Part shown: positions 62,428 through 64,000 of the stretch, in pieces
How the letters are laid out: each line of letters starts with the position of its first letter
Numbering within the stretch: the first letter of the stretch is position 1
Source of the DNA: Deltaproteobacteria bacterium
GTDB lineage: Bacteria > Myxococcota > B64-G9
DNA: 64,000 nt
Reading direction: 5' to 3'
Assembly (NCBI GenBank): GCA_016935365.1
Contig: JAFGRB010000033.1
Coordinates: forward strand, 1-64,000
Notes under the pieces: generated by a model
The model's input: the letters and a program-made list of their open reading frames with translations, nothing else
Told to the model about the DNA's origin: nothing
The model's database searches: none
Position numbers and translations under genes: made by a program

Positions 62428-63278
62428 CGTCTTCCGAGACGGCCGAGCAGGCCTCGGCCCACGGCCGCGAGCAGGTAACCCGCCCCGGCCAGCACGATGA
62501 TCGTGGCGCCGGCCGGGAGGCCGGGGCCGTAGCTGAGCGCCAAGCCGCCCACGCCGTAGATGGCCGAGAAGGCCACCGCGAGCAGCATCATGCGCGTCAG
62601 GCTGCGGGTGAAGTGGCCGGCCGTGGCCGCCGGCAGCGTGAGCAAGGCGATGACCATGACCACGCCCACGACCGTGGTCAGCAGCACGACGGTCAGGGCG
62701 GTCAGGCAGAGCAGGCCGAGGTAGAACAGGTCCACCCGCACGCCGCGCAGCCGGGCGAACTCCTCGTCGAAGCAGATGCCCATGAACTGGTTGAAGAACA
62801 GTCCGCCGCCCAGCAGAATGACCGCGTCGAGCACCGCCAGCAGCCACAGGTCCTCTCCGCTGACGAAGAGGATGTTGCCGAAGAGGTAGCTCATCAGGTC
62901 CTCGTCGTAGCCCGGCGTGCTGGAGATGAACAGCACGCCGACAGCCATCCCGATGGCCCACACGGCGCCGATGACCGTGTCCTCGCGCTCGCGGGCATAC
63001 AGGGAGACCAGGCCGATGACCACCGCCGCGAGCAGGGAAGCCGCGACGGCCCCGTGCAGCGGATGCAGCCAGGACAGGCCGCAGACCGCCCGCAGGTACT
63101 GGGCAGCGCCCATGCCGCCGAGCACGCAGTGGGCGATGCCGCCGGCAATGTAGCTGATACGCCGGACGACGACGAAGGAGCCGATCGTGCCGCAGGCCAC
63201 GCTGGAGAGCAGCGAGGCCCAGAGCGCATTCTGCAGGAAGGCGTGCTGCTGCAAGCCGCTCAGGAATCCCGCTTCCAT
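62424..63278 (-). CDS. Zn/Mn-type ABC importer permease (ZnuB-like)
   Basis: A 284-aa permease from the ATG at 63278 (GAGGGACACGA upstream). It has seven to eight hydrophobic helices and ABC-3 motifs such as IAHCVLGGMGAAQYL and FDEEFARLRGVRVDLFYLGL. It is the channel for Zn, Mn or Fe import with the ATPase encoded upstream (19-base overlap). The upstream 25 residues in the track are shadow. It is coupled to the metallophosphoesterase gene by ATGA. Confidence 0.93.
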   Translation of the reverse strand: MEAGFLSGLQQHAFLQNALWASLLSSVACGTIGSFVVVRRISYIAGGIAHCVLGGMGAAQYLRAVCGLSWLHPLHGAVAASLLAAVVIGLVSLYAREREDTVIGAVWAIGMAVGVLFISSTPGYDEDLMSYLFGNILFVSGEDLWLLAVLDAVILLGGGLFFNQFMGICFDEEFARLRGVRVDLFYLGLLCLTALTVVLLTTVVGVVMVIALLTLPAATAGHFTRSLTRMMLLAVAFSAIYGVGGLALSYGPGLPAGATIIVLAGAGYLLAAVGRGLLGRLGRR

Positions 63279-64000
63279 TCGTGTCCCTCGGCCGAGCAGC
63301 GGTGATCGTGGCGGATCAGCTGGACGTCGCTGCCGTAGATCTCCCGGATGCACTCGCCCGTGATCTCGCTGGTGGGGTGGAACTGGACCTGCCGGTTGAC
63401 GCAGATGACCGAGCGCACCTTGGCGCTCACGAAGCCGATGTCGTGCGTGACCATGACGACGGTCAGGCGCTGGTTGAGCCTGGACAGCAGCTCGTAGAGG
63501 TCGTCGGCCGCTTTCAGATCGATGTTGTTGGTCGGCTCGTCGAGCATGAGCAGGTCGGGGTCGGACGCCAGGGCCCGGGCGATCAGCACCCGCTGCCGCT
63601 GACCGCCCGACAGGTCGGCGATCGGCCGCCTGGCCAGATCGGCCAGGCCGACCTCCTCGAGCGAGCGCAGGGCTCCCCGGCGATCCGACCTTCGGAACGG
63701 CCCGAAGCCCCGATGTCCCCCCAGCCGGCCCATGAGGACCACGTCGATCACCGAGGCCGGGAACTCCGCGTCGTACATCATGCTCTGCGGCATGTAGCCG
63801 ACCCGGTGACGGGACCGGGCAGGAGGCTGGCCGAAGAGCTTGACGCTGCCCTGGCTCGGCTCGAGCAAGCCCAGGATGAGCCGCATCAGCGTGGTCTTTC
63901 CGCCTCCGTTGGGACCCACGATGGAAACGAACTCGCCCGACTCGATCTGCAGGTGCACGTCGGCGAGCACGGGGTCGGGCCCGTAGGCAAAGCTAAGGTT
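63260..64000 (-). CDS. Zn/Mn-type ABC importer ATPase (ZnuC-like), N-terminus beyond window
   Basis: The frame is open to the right edge (NLSFAYGPDPVLADVHLQIE is the first visible text), so the N-terminus is outside; 246 residues are visible. Motifs: Walker A GPNGGGKTT, signature LSGGQRQRV, Walker B LLMLDEPTNNID, switch VVMVTHDIGFVS. The C-terminus is His-rich (IRHDHRCSAEGHEW), which fits metal regulation in Mn/Zn systems. It precedes the permease and the metallophosphoesterase in one operon. The metal-binding lipoprotein of this importer was not seen and may lie beyond the edge. Confidence 0.92.
   Translation of the reverse strand, partial: NLSFAYGPDPVLADVHLQIESGEFVSIVGPNGGGKTTLMRLILGLLEPSQGSVKLFGQPPARSRHRVGYMPQSMMYDAEFPASVIDVVLMGRLGGHRGFGPFRRSDRRGALRSLEEVGLADLARRPIADLSGGQRQRVLIARALASDPDLLMLDEPTNNIDLKAADDLYELLSRLNQRLTVVMVTHDIGFVSAKVRSVICVNRQVQFHPTSEITGECIREIYGSDVQLIRHDHRCSAEGHEWKRDS

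Overview
The window is high-GC DNA (well above 60% G+C by eye) from a Gram-negative bacterium that most resembles the Myxococcota or related former Deltaproteobacteria. The pointers are a Ser/Thr kinase fused to WD40 repeats, several Cys-anchored lipoproteins with Asp/Ala/Gly-rich linkers, thrombospondin type-3 and MopE-type metal-binding repeats, PilZ-like domains, a PATAN (DUF4388) response regulator, and an AgmX/PglI C-terminal domain next to a DUF3160 relic. Taxonomy is inferred from gene content; there is no rRNA in the window. I saw no rRNA, tRNA, insertion sequence, prophage or CRISPR array. GTG and TTG starts are common, and a recurring extended -10 motif (TGnTAnnnT) lies upstream of at least eight genes, sometimes so close to the start codon that leaderless mRNAs are likely.

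Layout. 0-6 kb: a truncated lipoprotein, a small-ORF/nucleotidyltransferase pair, a kinase with a double WD40 propeller, and comM. 6-15.7 kb (mostly minus strand): a lipid kinase, a secreted HEAT-repeat protein, then an eroded chemosensory operon (PATAN response regulator, a 104-aa protein, an MCP-like receptor and a CheA-like protein without its phosphorylatable His), and a class II glutamine amidotransferase. 15.8-26.6 kb: a 1380-aa Ca-binding-repeat lipoprotein, a HEAT-repeat lipoprotein with an antisense-overlapping ORF, a Tat-exported DUF362 protein, and a PilZ-Hsp70 fusion overlapping a C45-type NTN-hydrolase lipoprotein.

26.7-34.2 kb is the most unusual part. A sigma-54 activator with a degenerate receiver faces a small operon whose promoter fits the sigma-54 pattern. 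That operon encodes a Lys/Glu-rich peptide and two proteins of apparently shared fold but opposite charge, one basic and one acidic. Then come an ADP-ribosylglycohydrolase, a VapBC-type toxin-antitoxin pair, a GNAT acetyltransferase, a decayed chimeric pseudogene, and a lower-GC two-gene cassette (AAA ATPase plus a PD-(D/E)xK-like protein) that looks like an uncharacterised defence pair.

34.2-49.7 kb: an AtoE-type transporter, a phospholipase D-like lipoprotein, citrate synthase, a four-gene Gld-like ABC system, a tandem-domain secreted protein, and a gene run ending in a GH36 alpha-galactosidase-like lipoprotein. 49.7-52 kb: two arrays of 11-bp-phased TGTGGRA motifs flank a small unknown gene, followed by a degenerate penicillin-binding transpeptidase-like protein. 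52-64 kb: a lone E2-type acyltransferase, an Fn3-like lipoprotein, a PilZ protein, an unknown protein, a C39-like/metallopeptidase fusion, a propeller lipoprotein, a YiiX-like lipoprotein, CorA, and an operon for a Zn/Mn-type ABC importer with a membrane metallophosphoesterase; the ABC ATPase runs off the right edge.
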